Positions 1 to 7,707 of a stretch of DNA of 64,000 nt are shown here, piece after piece (the first letter of the stretch is position 1; every line of letters starts with the position of its first letter). This DNA is from Lewinellaceae bacterium (GTDB lineage Bacteria > Bacteroidota > Bacteroidia > Chitinophagales > Saprospiraceae), in contig JACJXW010000006.1 of assembly GCA_020636405.1 (NCBI GenBank), positions 682,001 to 746,000 of the forward strand, in the 5' to 3' direction. Under the pieces are notes generated by a model, which saw only the letters and a list, made by a program, of their open reading frames with translations, ran no database searches and had not been told where the DNA came from. Position numbers and translations under genes: made by a program.

Positions 1-822
1 TGTTGCATTTGGGCGATGCTTTTACACTCGAACACCTCGGCCCAACGGGAAGAGGTGCCTTGGTTATTCTCTACATGAGGGTTGTCCTGGGGTTGCCTGG
101 GGCGGTTCAAAATTGGCTGAATGCCCCAGGCTATTAGCCAAAGGGACATAAAGGGAATGACATCCCGAGTAGGAACGCCGAAGGGTTCGCCGTTGTCGCT
201 ACGGATGGCTCTGGGCATTCCCCATTCTGTGAAAGCTTCGAGCAATAGTTGCCGGATCTGGGCTAGGGGTACCTGATTAATCCTGGCGTGGGGGGAAAAC
301 CTCAGCTTTCAGCTGAGCGTTGGTTTTGGCATCTGTTATGTTTAGAAAACAGGCTTTTTGCTTTCCTCCATCGAACTCAATGCGCTCCTTAGCATCCACC
401 TCCCATTCATCATGGGGCTGCCGGGGGCGGCTTTGAGGTGGAACCTTGGGCAAAGTGGGTTGGGGAACCTTGCCAGTGGCTAAGCCCAATCTTCTCTGGT
501 AATGCCGTACGCTCTGTAAGGGCAAAGCCGGATAACACTCTTTTACACGAGTGATGATATAAGGCACCCCCCAAGATGGATGAAGGTGCTTCAACAGCCG
601 CACTAAACGAAAACTCTTTTCATGTCCTGCTTCGGCCCGGCGCCCACATTTAGAATAATTGGGGCGTAAAGCGCTTTCCCCCTGGGCTTCATACCTAAGG
701 CATAATGTCCTTACAGTGTGATAATTAACCCCGTAGCGCCGAGAAAGGGCGGCATAGCTTAATCCCTCGCTTCTGTCCGTAACGATCTGAAGGCGTAGCG
801 AAGCTTCCTTTGCCTGTGCCAT
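1..822 (-). pseudogene. DDE (rve-type) transposase, frameshifted and cut by the window edge
   Basis: The frame starting at 822 encodes an N-terminal helix-turn-helix (SYAALSRRYGVNYHTVRTL, about residues 22-40). A linker and the start of an integrase-like catalytic core follow (WEVDAKE, first Asp). The frame stops at 277, just after a run of six C on the coding strand. Translation resumes in the +1 frame with LAQIRQLLLEAFTEWGMP, RSDNG (second Asp) and NPHVENN (Glu), and stays open to position 1. The two frames together make a normal D-D-E transposase of the HTH+rve type (IS481-like or a relative). The homopolymer at the break suggests a one-base indel, either a real mutation or a sequencing error. 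Programmed frameshifting is less likely. The 3' end and the distal terminal repeat lie outside the window, so the IS family cannot be fixed. Confidence 0.75.
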
Positions 823-908
823 GATCTCTATAATTTGATTCTATGTCAATGAACGTTTTTTTATAAATCTTTCTGACGTGGCAACTCGTCAAAACTTAAA
901 GTCGCCCC

Positions 909-1034
909 GCAATGGTTGGATTGCTGGATTGCTGGATTGCTGGATTGCTGGATGGTTGGATTGCTGGATGGTTGGATGGTTGGATGGCTCCTTCAACCAT
1001 GCATCCATTTAACAATATCAACCATTCAACCATG
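909..1034. repeat. Degenerate octamer tandem repeat followed by complementary unit
   Basis: From about 913 to 988 the + strand is a run of TTGCTGGA / TGGTTGGA octamers. From 991 to 1033 it carries the complementary motif CAACCAT four times (once as CAACCATG at the end). The block can therefore fold into an imperfect hairpin. It sits between the transposase fragment and the purU promoter. Four or more other intergenic spaces in this window have blocks of the same design. Confidence 0.8.
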
Positions 1035-1042
1035 AAATCTCC

Positions 1043-1050
1043 TATATTTG
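1043..1050 (+). promoter_or_regulatory. Bacteroidota -7 box for purU
   Basis: TATATTTG matches the Bacteroidota housekeeping sigma -7 consensus TAnnTTTG. It lies 28 bases before the purU ATG, which predicts a leader of about 20 nucleotides. No clear TTG -33 box is seen at the expected distance. Confidence 0.5.
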
Positions 1051-1077
1051 CACCTCGTTTTAAAAAACCATGAACTC

Positions 1078-1947
1078 ATGAACACCCAAAACGGCAATAC
1101 CGCCATACTATTGATGCACTGCCCGGACCAGACCGGGCTGGTGGCGGCGGTGACGGATTTCCTGTACAAGAATAACGGCAACATCATTAGCCTGGACCAG
1201 TACGTCGACCGACAGGCCATGCGCTTCTTTATGCGGGTGGAATGGGAACTGGAAGGCTTCGCCATTCCGGAAGAGAAGATCGATGATTACTTCGGGACGC
1301 TCATCGGGCAGAAGTTCGGCATGGAATGGCAGCTGCATTTTTCTGCCCAACGGCCCCGTATGGCCATCTTCGTTTCCAAGATGTCCCATTGCTTGTACGA
1401 TATCCTCCAGCGCTGCGTCTCCGGCGAATGGCCGGTAGATATCCCCATGATCATCAGCAACCACGAGAACCTGAGCTATATCGCCGAGCGCTTTGAGATC
1501 CCCTTCGAGGTTTTTCCCATCACCAAAGACAACAAGGAGGAGCAGGAGCAAAAACAGATCGAATTGCTGCGCTCCCTGGATGTGGATTTCGTCGTCCTGG
1601 CCCGCTATATGCAGATCCTGTCGGATGACTTTGTGAGCGCCTTTCCCAACCGAATCATCAATATCCACCATTCCTTCCTGCCAGCCTTTAAGGGCGCCAA
1701 GCCCTACCACTCCGCTTACAACCGGGGCGTAAAGGTGATCGGCGCTACCAGCCACTACGTTACCGCCGACCTGGACGAAGGGCCCATCATCGAGCAGGAC
1801 GTCCGCCGCATCTCCCACAAAGACAGCGTAAAAGACCTCATCCGCATCGGCAAGGACCTGGAGAAGGTCGTCCTGGCCCGCGCCATCTGGCTGGAGATCC
1901 AACACAAGATCCTGCCGTTCAAGAATAAGACGGTGGTTTTTGATTGA
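1078..1947 (+). CDS. purU: Formyltetrahydrofolate deformylase PurU
   Basis: This enzyme hydrolyses 10-formyltetrahydrofolate to formate and tetrahydrofolate, balancing one-carbon pools and supplying formate for purine synthesis. The 289 residues have an ACT domain at about 1-85 (ILLMHCPDQTGLVAAVTDFL) and a formyltransferase-fold domain at about 90-280. The catalytic trio is visible: Asn in ISNHEN (~127), His in NIHHSFLP (~197) and Asp in ADLDEGPI (~233). Length is normal for the family. I chose the ATG at 1078 rather than the in-frame TTG at 1048, because the protein then starts directly at the ACT domain and the -7 box at 1043 leaves a short leader. It appears to be a single-gene transcript. 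Confidence 0.95.
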   Translation: MNTQNGNTAILLMHCPDQTGLVAAVTDFLYKNNGNIISLDQYVDRQAMRFFMRVEWELEGFAIPEEKIDDYFGTLIGQKFGMEWQLHFSAQRPRMAIFVSKMSHCLYDILQRCVSGEWPVDIPMIISNHENLSYIAERFEIPFEVFPITKDNKEEQEQKQIELLRSLDVDFVVLARYMQILSDDFVSAFPNRIINIHHSFLPAFKGAKPYHSAYNRGVKVIGATSHYVTADLDEGPIIEQDVRRISHKDSVKDLIRIGKDLEKVVLARAIWLEIQHKILPFKNKTVVFD

Positions 1948-2158
1948 ACTGGAAGGTTGGGAAATGTAAGCGTGTGTATGTGGGTATTGAACCTCCATCG
2001 TCCGAATAAATAGTAATAACATTGTAAGGGTGTTAAAGCGGTTGCTCCTTCCAAATATTCTCCCTAACTTGATGTTTTTACACGTTTTAACCTACCGTTG
2101 CTGGCCTTATGGCCCGAGGCAGGGCTTTCTCTGATTTATTCACCAAATCCCGAATACT

Positions 2159-5100
2159 ATGATTTATTTCACTACTGGCGCGGCCGGCGGCATCCCCGCT
2201 ATTGCGGCGTATGTGAAAGGTTTCCTTCCAGGCAGCGGCGTATTGGTTCATGAAATCGGCCACTGCCTGGGGCTGTATCATACTTTTCGGGGTTCAGAAG
2301 GCTTTTGCGAATTTAGAAACCCGGATTATGAAGATACGGACCCCGCTTCCTATTGCGATACGCTGTCCGGGAATTTGTATTCGTGCGGCGATTGTGTGCC
2401 GGATACGCCCACCGACCCGTGGTTGTACGTAGGAGATGAGAACGGGCCTTATACGGTGGTATTATATGACGCCAGCACGAATACCTGCACCCTTAACCCG
2501 TTGCAACCTTTTCCGGACGTCGATATTAACAATTATATGTCTTACTACATAAGCTGTTATGAGCATTTCACTCCCGGACAGGTAGCCAGGATGAAGAAGG
2601 CGGTGCATTTTGTGCAATACAATTTGGACGGTACGATCGATCGGGACTATCGGTTCCTGCAAGGTACGTTGTCCGATAAACTAGTGATCACCGCCAACAC
2701 CACCTGGGATGAGCCCGTCGAAGTCTGCACCGACGTCTACATCGAAGCGCCCAACACGCTAACCATTACTTCCACCGCCTCCATCCACCAGGGCTTGAAA
2801 TTCGTGGTGAAGCCCGGCGCCCAGTTGCGCCTGGAAGGCGGTGTGATGACGGATGCCGGCGATGGGTATTGGAAGGGCATCGAGGTGTGGGGCGACGGAA
2901 GCGGCTCGCAGAACCTCACCACCGGCCAGGGCAAGCTGTACATGGGCGGCGGAGCGGTAATTGAATTCGCCACCGAGGCCATCGTAGCTTTCAACCCCAG
3001 CCCGGCGGGCGGCGATGTGGAAGCCACCGCCGGCGGGCTGGTGCTGGCCTTCGACTCCTATTTCCGCAACAACGCCCGCTCGGTGGAGTACCGCCGTTAT
3101 GATGGTCAAAACTACGGCCGCTTTGTCAACTGCGAATTTGCCATCGACGGCGGCCACTACGGCCACCCTTTCCGGGAGCATGTGAAGCTGAACGGCGTGC
3201 GCGGCCTGCACTTTATCAACTGCCTGTTTTCTAACGATACCGGCCCTGGCGACGTGTTCCTGGGCAAGGGCGCGGGCATCCATAGCCTGGACGCCAACTT
3301 CACCGTCGGGGGCAGCGGGACGGTATTCCAGAAGCTGCGCTTTGGGGTGAAGGCGGGTTCCGCTAAAGGCGCCGAAGGGTTTATGGTCAAGGGCGCCACG
3401 TTTCGGGAACTGGAAAAGGGCGTGCTGGCCAGCGCGGCCAACCACTTCACCGTCACGCGCTGCACCCTGTATGTGGGCGGGCACGTGAGCAACCTGCCGC
3501 CTTTCTTGGTGTCGCAGGAGGGGGTGCAGATAAATGAATGTACGGGGTTCTCGGTCCAGGATAACGACCTGAAGGGAGAAAACCCGGATACGCCTGAGCA
3601 GGCGGATAATGCAGGAATTAAGGTGATCAATACCACCAGAGCGGGCAGTGACGCAAATGTATTGTATGGTAACCGGTTTGATGATTTGTATGTGGGTAAT
3701 CTTGCTATAGGAGACAATATTGGAAGCCCAGAAGGAGGCGGAATCGTTTATGAGTGTAATAAGAATCTGGGTAATAACACTTTCGATTTTTTTGTATTGT
3801 CAGGCGGTATTACGGTCGATCAACAAAACGCTTCGGGCCAGGCAGCCGGGAATGAATTTTCCAGGAACGCCAATAATGAATTCAGCGATTTCAATAATGA
3901 AGAAGGTGAAGACATTCGCTATTTCTATAATGACGAGAACGACGCGGAAGCCCCAGCCAATTATTCTTCATCGACGATAATGCTGGAGTTTACGGAAGAT
4001 GAAAACCCTTGTACGGAAGTTGAAACCGGCGGCGATATTCCCGGGGAAGAAATAGGAGTGGAAAAAGCACGTTTTTTCAAGGCCAAGGGCCAATACGAGA
4101 TCTACAAAGCGGACTACGATGATTTGGTTAACGCCGGAGATACTCCCGGCCTGTTGGCGGAAGTTAATGAGGCGGGTTCCGGGCAGGCAGGCGGCCTTAT
4201 CAACGACTTGCTGGGCATCTCTCCTTATGTTTCTCAGCAAGTGTTGGAGGCAGTTGTAGAAAAGCCCGGTATTTTTACCAATAGTATGCAGGTAGATATT
4301 CTGGAGGCGAACCCGGAAGCGGTCCGAAAAGGAGGTTTTTTCAGTTACCTTGAGCAATACTCCAGCCTCGATGAAGAGGAATTGGAGTCAGTCCTTGACG
4401 CCAGTGTTACGGTCACTTCCCGTGCCGATGAAGAGATGGTGCTTTCGGCCTCCTATGCCGGCATGCACCGTGCTGCAGACCTTGTGTTAGCCTACTACTT
4501 ATTAGATAGCGTTGCCTACAACCGGGACAGCGCCCTGTTGTGGCTGGACCACAAAGGCAGCTTGCATGCTCAATACCTTAAGGCCAACCTCTATCTCAAC
4601 AAGGGGCAGGGAGAGCTGGCCCTAGCTGTACTGGACAGCCTGCCTGTATGGCACTACCTGAACAAGGCTGAGGAAAAAGAGTACGAAAATAAATACAGGT
4701 TAACAGAGTTGCTCGCGGCTTCTCCACATAACATCTTCAAACTGGATAGCCTTCAAAGGGCAGAGCTGGAAGAAATCGCCTTCGCCGGAGGCATGGCGGG
4801 CTTGCAAGCCCAAAACCTATTGGAATACGCTTACGGGCAGGATTTTGAACCTAACCACGAACTTCCGGGAATAGCTTTGGAGCGGCTCAGCCCTGCCACC
4901 GCCCAACAGCCGGCTTCTCAGGCGTATTCCTGGGTTTACCCCAACCCTGCAAAAGAAACCGTATCCTTTGCGTACCGCCTGGCGGGCCATCCCAATTCCG
5001 AGGCATCCATCCGCATTTTTAACCCCATAGGGCAAATAGCTGGGGAGCTGTTAATAGAGCATCCTTCTGGCCAGCTCGATTGGAATGTGGCCTATTTATA

Positions 5101-5176
5101 CGAAGGGGTATACTTTTACCAATTGTTACAAGACGGAACCCCCATAATTACAGGAAGGCTTATCGTTCAGCATTAA
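2159..5176 (+). CDS. 5'-truncated M43-like metalloprotease with beta-helix and T9SS sorting domain
   Basis: The ORF has 1005 codons. Residues ~31-43 carry the zinc motif HEIGHCLGLYHTF (HExxHxxGxxH), and NYMSY near 125-129 is the Met-turn, as in pappalysin-like M43 proteases. Residues ~170-560 look like a right-handed parallel beta-helix with repeated short turns. The last ~85 residues are a T9SS type A sorting domain (VYPNPAKETVSFAYRL...). The first half of the protease domain and any signal peptide are missing: a TGA lies in frame at 2132, and only 211 bp separate the ORF from purU. Without a signal peptide, T9SS export should fail, so I suspect a truncated gene. Its 3' end is duplicated at 7036 and 9521. 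Confidence 0.75.
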   Translation: MIYFTTGAAGGIPAIAAYVKGFLPGSGVLVHEIGHCLGLYHTFRGSEGFCEFRNPDYEDTDPASYCDTLSGNLYSCGDCVPDTPTDPWLYVGDENGPYTVVLYDASTNTCTLNPLQPFPDVDINNYMSYYISCYEHFTPGQVARMKKAVHFVQYNLDGTIDRDYRFLQGTLSDKLVITANTTWDEPVEVCTDVYIEAPNTLTITSTASIHQGLKFVVKPGAQLRLEGGVMTDAGDGYWKGIEVWGDGSGSQNLTTGQGKLYMGGGAVIEFATEAIVAFNPSPAGGDVEATAGGLVLAFDSYFRNNARSVEYRRYDGQNYGRFVNCEFAIDGGHYGHPFREHVKLNGVRGLHFINCLFSNDTGPGDVFLGKGAGIHSLDANFTVGGSGTVFQKLRFGVKAGSAKGAEGFMVKGATFRELEKGVLASAANHFTVTRCTLYVGGHVSNLPPFLVSQEGVQINECTGFSVQDNDLKGENPDTPEQADNAGIKVINTTRAGSDANVLYGNRFDDLYVGNLAIGDNIGSPEGGGIVYECNKNLGNNTFDFFVLSGGITVDQQNASGQAAGNEFSRNANNEFSDFNNEEGEDIRYFYNDENDAEAPANYSSSTIMLEFTEDENPCTEVETGGDIPGEEIGVEKARFFKAKGQYEIYKADYDDLVNAGDTPGLLAEVNEAGSGQAGGLINDLLGISPYVSQQVLEAVVEKPGIFTNSMQVDILEANPEAVRKGGFFSYLEQYSSLDEEELESVLDASVTVTSRADEEMVLSASYAGMHRAADLVLAYYLLDSVAYNRDSALLWLDHKGSLHAQYLKANLYLNKGQGELALAVLDSLPVWHYLNKAEEKEYENKYRLTELLAASPHNIFKLDSLQRAELEEIAFAGGMAGLQAQNLLEYAYGQDFEPNHELPGIALERLSPATAQQPASQAYSWVYPNPAKETVSFAYRLAGHPNSEASIRIFNPIGQIAGELLIEHPSGQLDWNVAYLYEGVYFYQLLQDGTPIITGRLIVQH

Positions 5177-5183
5177 CCAGTAG

Positions 5184-5219
5184 AAGCTGCAGGCAGTTCA
5201 TGTGGGCTGCCTGTGGCTT
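5184..5219 (+). terminator. Hairpin after the metalloprotease gene
   Basis: CAGGCAG (5190-5196) pairs with CTGCCTG (5207-5213), extended by AAGC/GCTT outside. It is followed by a short T run. It lies between the metalloprotease gene and the next T9SS gene. Confidence 0.5.
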
Positions 5220-5234
5220 TAAACCACCTCTCTT

Positions 5235-6788
5235 ATGAAGGTTGCTAACTTCATGCTATACCTGGCCTGTATGGTTTCATTATCGGCTACAGCCCAGGAA
5301 GCTACATTCAGCAAGCGTTTTAGTTTCGGTTTCCCGGCCTCTATTTTCAGCAGTGTAGTGGTTGTGGATACCAATTATTATATAACGGGAGTCATCGCGG
5401 ACTCCATTCCTCCTAATAAAAAAGGCAACATATTTGTCCAGTTCAACCGATCGGGAGAAGCGCAAAGCGTCAAAACCCTGAGGAGCGCGACGAAAACCTA
5501 TGAGATTTGGCGAGGGAACATGCTACAGTGCCTGGATGAGAATTTCTTGGCTTGTGGGCTGACATTCGAGCAGGGAAATGCCAAAAGCCTGTTGATAAAG
5601 TATTCCCCGCAAGGCGATACCCTGTTTACCAGAGAATACCCCAACTTTTTCAATGATACCCTATATACCCGGGCGGAAGATATTGCTTTGAGTAATGAAG
5701 GAGGGTTTATCATGGCAACTCAGAACAGGAAGGAAGCCGCAGTCAACCACAATGAGTTTGGGGTTTTGAAACTGGATAGCTTGGGGAATGTGCAATGGCA
5801 TAGAGTATACGGCAGCCCAAACTACAGCGATAATGCCCGGTCGGTATTAGCGGTGGGGGATCGTTATCTGGTAGGCGGAAACTACAACGACGGCCACATT
5901 TCCCGGGAAGATATTACTTTCAGGACTCAGGTAATATCACTAGATGCTGATGGAGAATTGGAGTGGCGCTACCTTTCACCCACAGGCGAGCTCCAGATAG
6001 GCGCAAATGATATGGTAGCTACTCCGGACGGAGGGATACTTGTGGTATCTGGAAGCGGCGTTGAAGTTCCGGCAGGCCCTGGTTTTGGGCAATTGCGCTG
6101 GCACAACTATGCCTACAAGTTGGACTCCAGCCGGCAAGTGGAATGGGGGGTGGTGGTGAGAGATTCCTTGCCGGCAATTATGGGTAATAATCATTTATCA
6201 GCAGGTATTCTAGTAAACAACGGATATGCCATGGCAGGAAATTTAATTGCACGTACTCCAGAAAATTGGTTTTTCAGTGGGGTGTTGGCGAAAGTTTCTT
6301 TTAATGGCGAATTATTATGGAAACGTTATTACCAACATATTCCAGAAGAAGGCCCTCGCCACTATATCTATGACCTGGCCCAGGCGTCTGACGGCAGTTT
6401 TATCTTGGTTGGTGAAGTATGGGAACCGGGTACTACTCCATCTCAGCAGGGCTGGCTGCTCAAAGTAGACGAATACGGCTGCCTGGTGCCGGGCTGTGAG
6501 GTGGTGCAGTCAGCAGAAGACTCCAAGTCTCCTGCTGACTTGCCTCAGCTCCTGCTCTATCCCAACCCGGTGAGCGAAGAACTACAGGTGTATTTCTCCG
6601 CCCCGGCAGGCGACGAATACCACTTCCGCATCCTCGACACACAGGGGCGGGAATGGCGGCGCTTTTCTACCCGCCTTTCAGAGGTGACGCTGCTGGTGGA
6701 AGTAGGGGAGTTGCCGGGCGGGGTTTATTATTTGCAGTGTTTGCGGGAGGGTAAGGTGGTGCGGGTGGAGGGTTTTGTGAAGCGGTAG
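5235..6788 (+). CDS. Secreted propeller-like T9SS cargo protein (array member 1)
   Basis: The 517 residues start with a signal peptide (MKVANFMLYLACMVSLSATA). The body consists of repeats of the form D..GG.I..G, e.g. TPDGGILVVSGSG and ASDGSFILVGEV, typical of beta-propeller or delta-60-like surface proteins. The last ~80 residues are a T9SS type A sorting domain (LLYPNPVSEELQVYF...). The C-terminal ~270 residues are closely related to the proteins at 7708 and 10193, whereas the N-terminal half is much more divergent. DNA similarity rises toward the 3' end, and the last 60 bp and the sequence beyond the stop match the unit that follows. Ligand and enzymatic function are unknown. Confidence 0.85.
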   Translation: MKVANFMLYLACMVSLSATAQEATFSKRFSFGFPASIFSSVVVVDTNYYITGVIADSIPPNKKGNIFVQFNRSGEAQSVKTLRSATKTYEIWRGNMLQCLDENFLACGLTFEQGNAKSLLIKYSPQGDTLFTREYPNFFNDTLYTRAEDIALSNEGGFIMATQNRKEAAVNHNEFGVLKLDSLGNVQWHRVYGSPNYSDNARSVLAVGDRYLVGGNYNDGHISREDITFRTQVISLDADGELEWRYLSPTGELQIGANDMVATPDGGILVVSGSGVEVPAGPGFGQLRWHNYAYKLDSSRQVEWGVVVRDSLPAIMGNNHLSAGILVNNGYAMAGNLIARTPENWFFSGVLAKVSFNGELLWKRYYQHIPEEGPRHYIYDLAQASDGSFILVGEVWEPGTTPSQQGWLLKVDEYGCLVPGCEVVQSAEDSKSPADLPQLLLYPNPVSEELQVYFSAPAGDEYHFRILDTQGREWRRFSTRLSEVTLLVEVGELPGGVYYLQCLREGKVVRVEGFVKR

Positions 6789-7035
6789 CGTGAGCTGGCA
6801 ACTTGGAGTTGTCTGCTCACTTCTACTCACTTTTCCAGCTGTCGCCTCTGTCAGGCGTAGCCGGCAATTGCGACGACGGCCGGAGCTTTATGCAGTGGCA
6901 CGTGAGCCGCCACTTGACTTTGCTATGCGGAGTATAAGCCGGAGCGCAATAGAAAATTGCACCCCGACAACAAACACCGGTTTGCTTATTTTAGAGTCCA
7001 AAAGCCTGGCCAATAGATTTTAAAAACGATACAAT

Positions 7036-7641
7036 ATGCAGCCTCACTACCTACAAGCCGACATCCTGCTGCAAGCCGGGCAGGAGGAAGCCGCTGAAAC
7101 TACGCTTTTTTCCATCCCGGAAACCTTCCTGCTAACCGAAAAGCAGCAAGCGGAGTACAACAACAAACTGGCCCTGTTCCAATTGCTGTCTGGCCAAGCT
7201 GATATTTTCAAACTGGATAGCCTGGAGGTAGTAGCACTATCCGATATCGCCCAATTGGAGGGCCTGGCCGCCCAACAGGCCCGAAACCTGCTGAACTATG
7301 CCTACGGCGGAGAATGGGAGCCGGACCATAGCCTACCCACTGCTGTAGAGGAAAGGCCAGCGGTGAGCGCTTCTACCTGGCATCGGCCTCAGGCCGTTAT
7401 CCGCGCTTTTCCCAACCCTGCCGAGGCAACCGTTACCTTTGAGTTTGCCATCCTGGCTGGGGAAAAGGCGTCTGTCCGCCTGATTAATGCTATGGGGCGT
7501 TCGGTGGCCGATATTCCCCTCTCACCCCAGGCGGGCCTTAAAGAATGGGATGTTTCGGGCCTGGCCGAAGGCGTGTACTGGTATCAACTCTGGATCGATA
7601 ATAAGCCGGGGCCGGTAGGTAAATTGGCCATTCAGCATTAG
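7036..7641 (+). pseudogene. Orphan C-terminal fragment of the metalloprotease paralogue, copy A
   Basis: The 201-codon ORF aligns along its length with the last ~200 residues of the protein at 2159. HYLQADILLQAGQ matches QYLKANLYLNKGQ, IFKLDSL is identical in both, and NLLNYAYG matches NLLEYAYG. It ends in a T9SS sorting domain (AFPNPAEATVTFEF...). There is no signal peptide, no catalytic part, and a stop codon lies in frame at 7021. It is best read as the leftover 3' end of a duplicated two-gene unit, not an independent gene. The protein sequence is identical to the copy at 9521. Confidence 0.8.
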
Positions 7642-7652
7642 ACATAAACCCA

Positions 7653-7678
7653 GGGAAGCGGAAATCATTCCGCTTCCC
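7653..7678 (+). terminator. Perfect 11-bp hairpin, unit A
   Basis: GGGAAGCGGAA (7653-7663) pairs perfectly with TTCCGCTTCCC (7668-7678) around an ATCA loop, followed by TCTTT. It should end transcription from the orphan fragment before the next T9SS gene. Confidence 0.75.
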
Positions 7679-7707
7679 TCTTTCCATTTGATTCCAACCC
7701 TTTAGCC

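Noticed and set aside
913..988. Possible CRISPR-like array
   Set aside because: The repeats are 8-mers without spacers and drift in sequence; there are no cas genes nearby.
1108..2022. - strand ORF of 304 codons opposite purU
   Set aside because: Antisense shadow; purU has all catalytic residues on the + strand.
6790..7023. 77-codon ORF at the start of each repeat unit (also 9275-9508)
   Set aside because: Arg/Ser-rich, no signal or domain; it covers spacer DNA between the T9SS stop and the orphan fragment.
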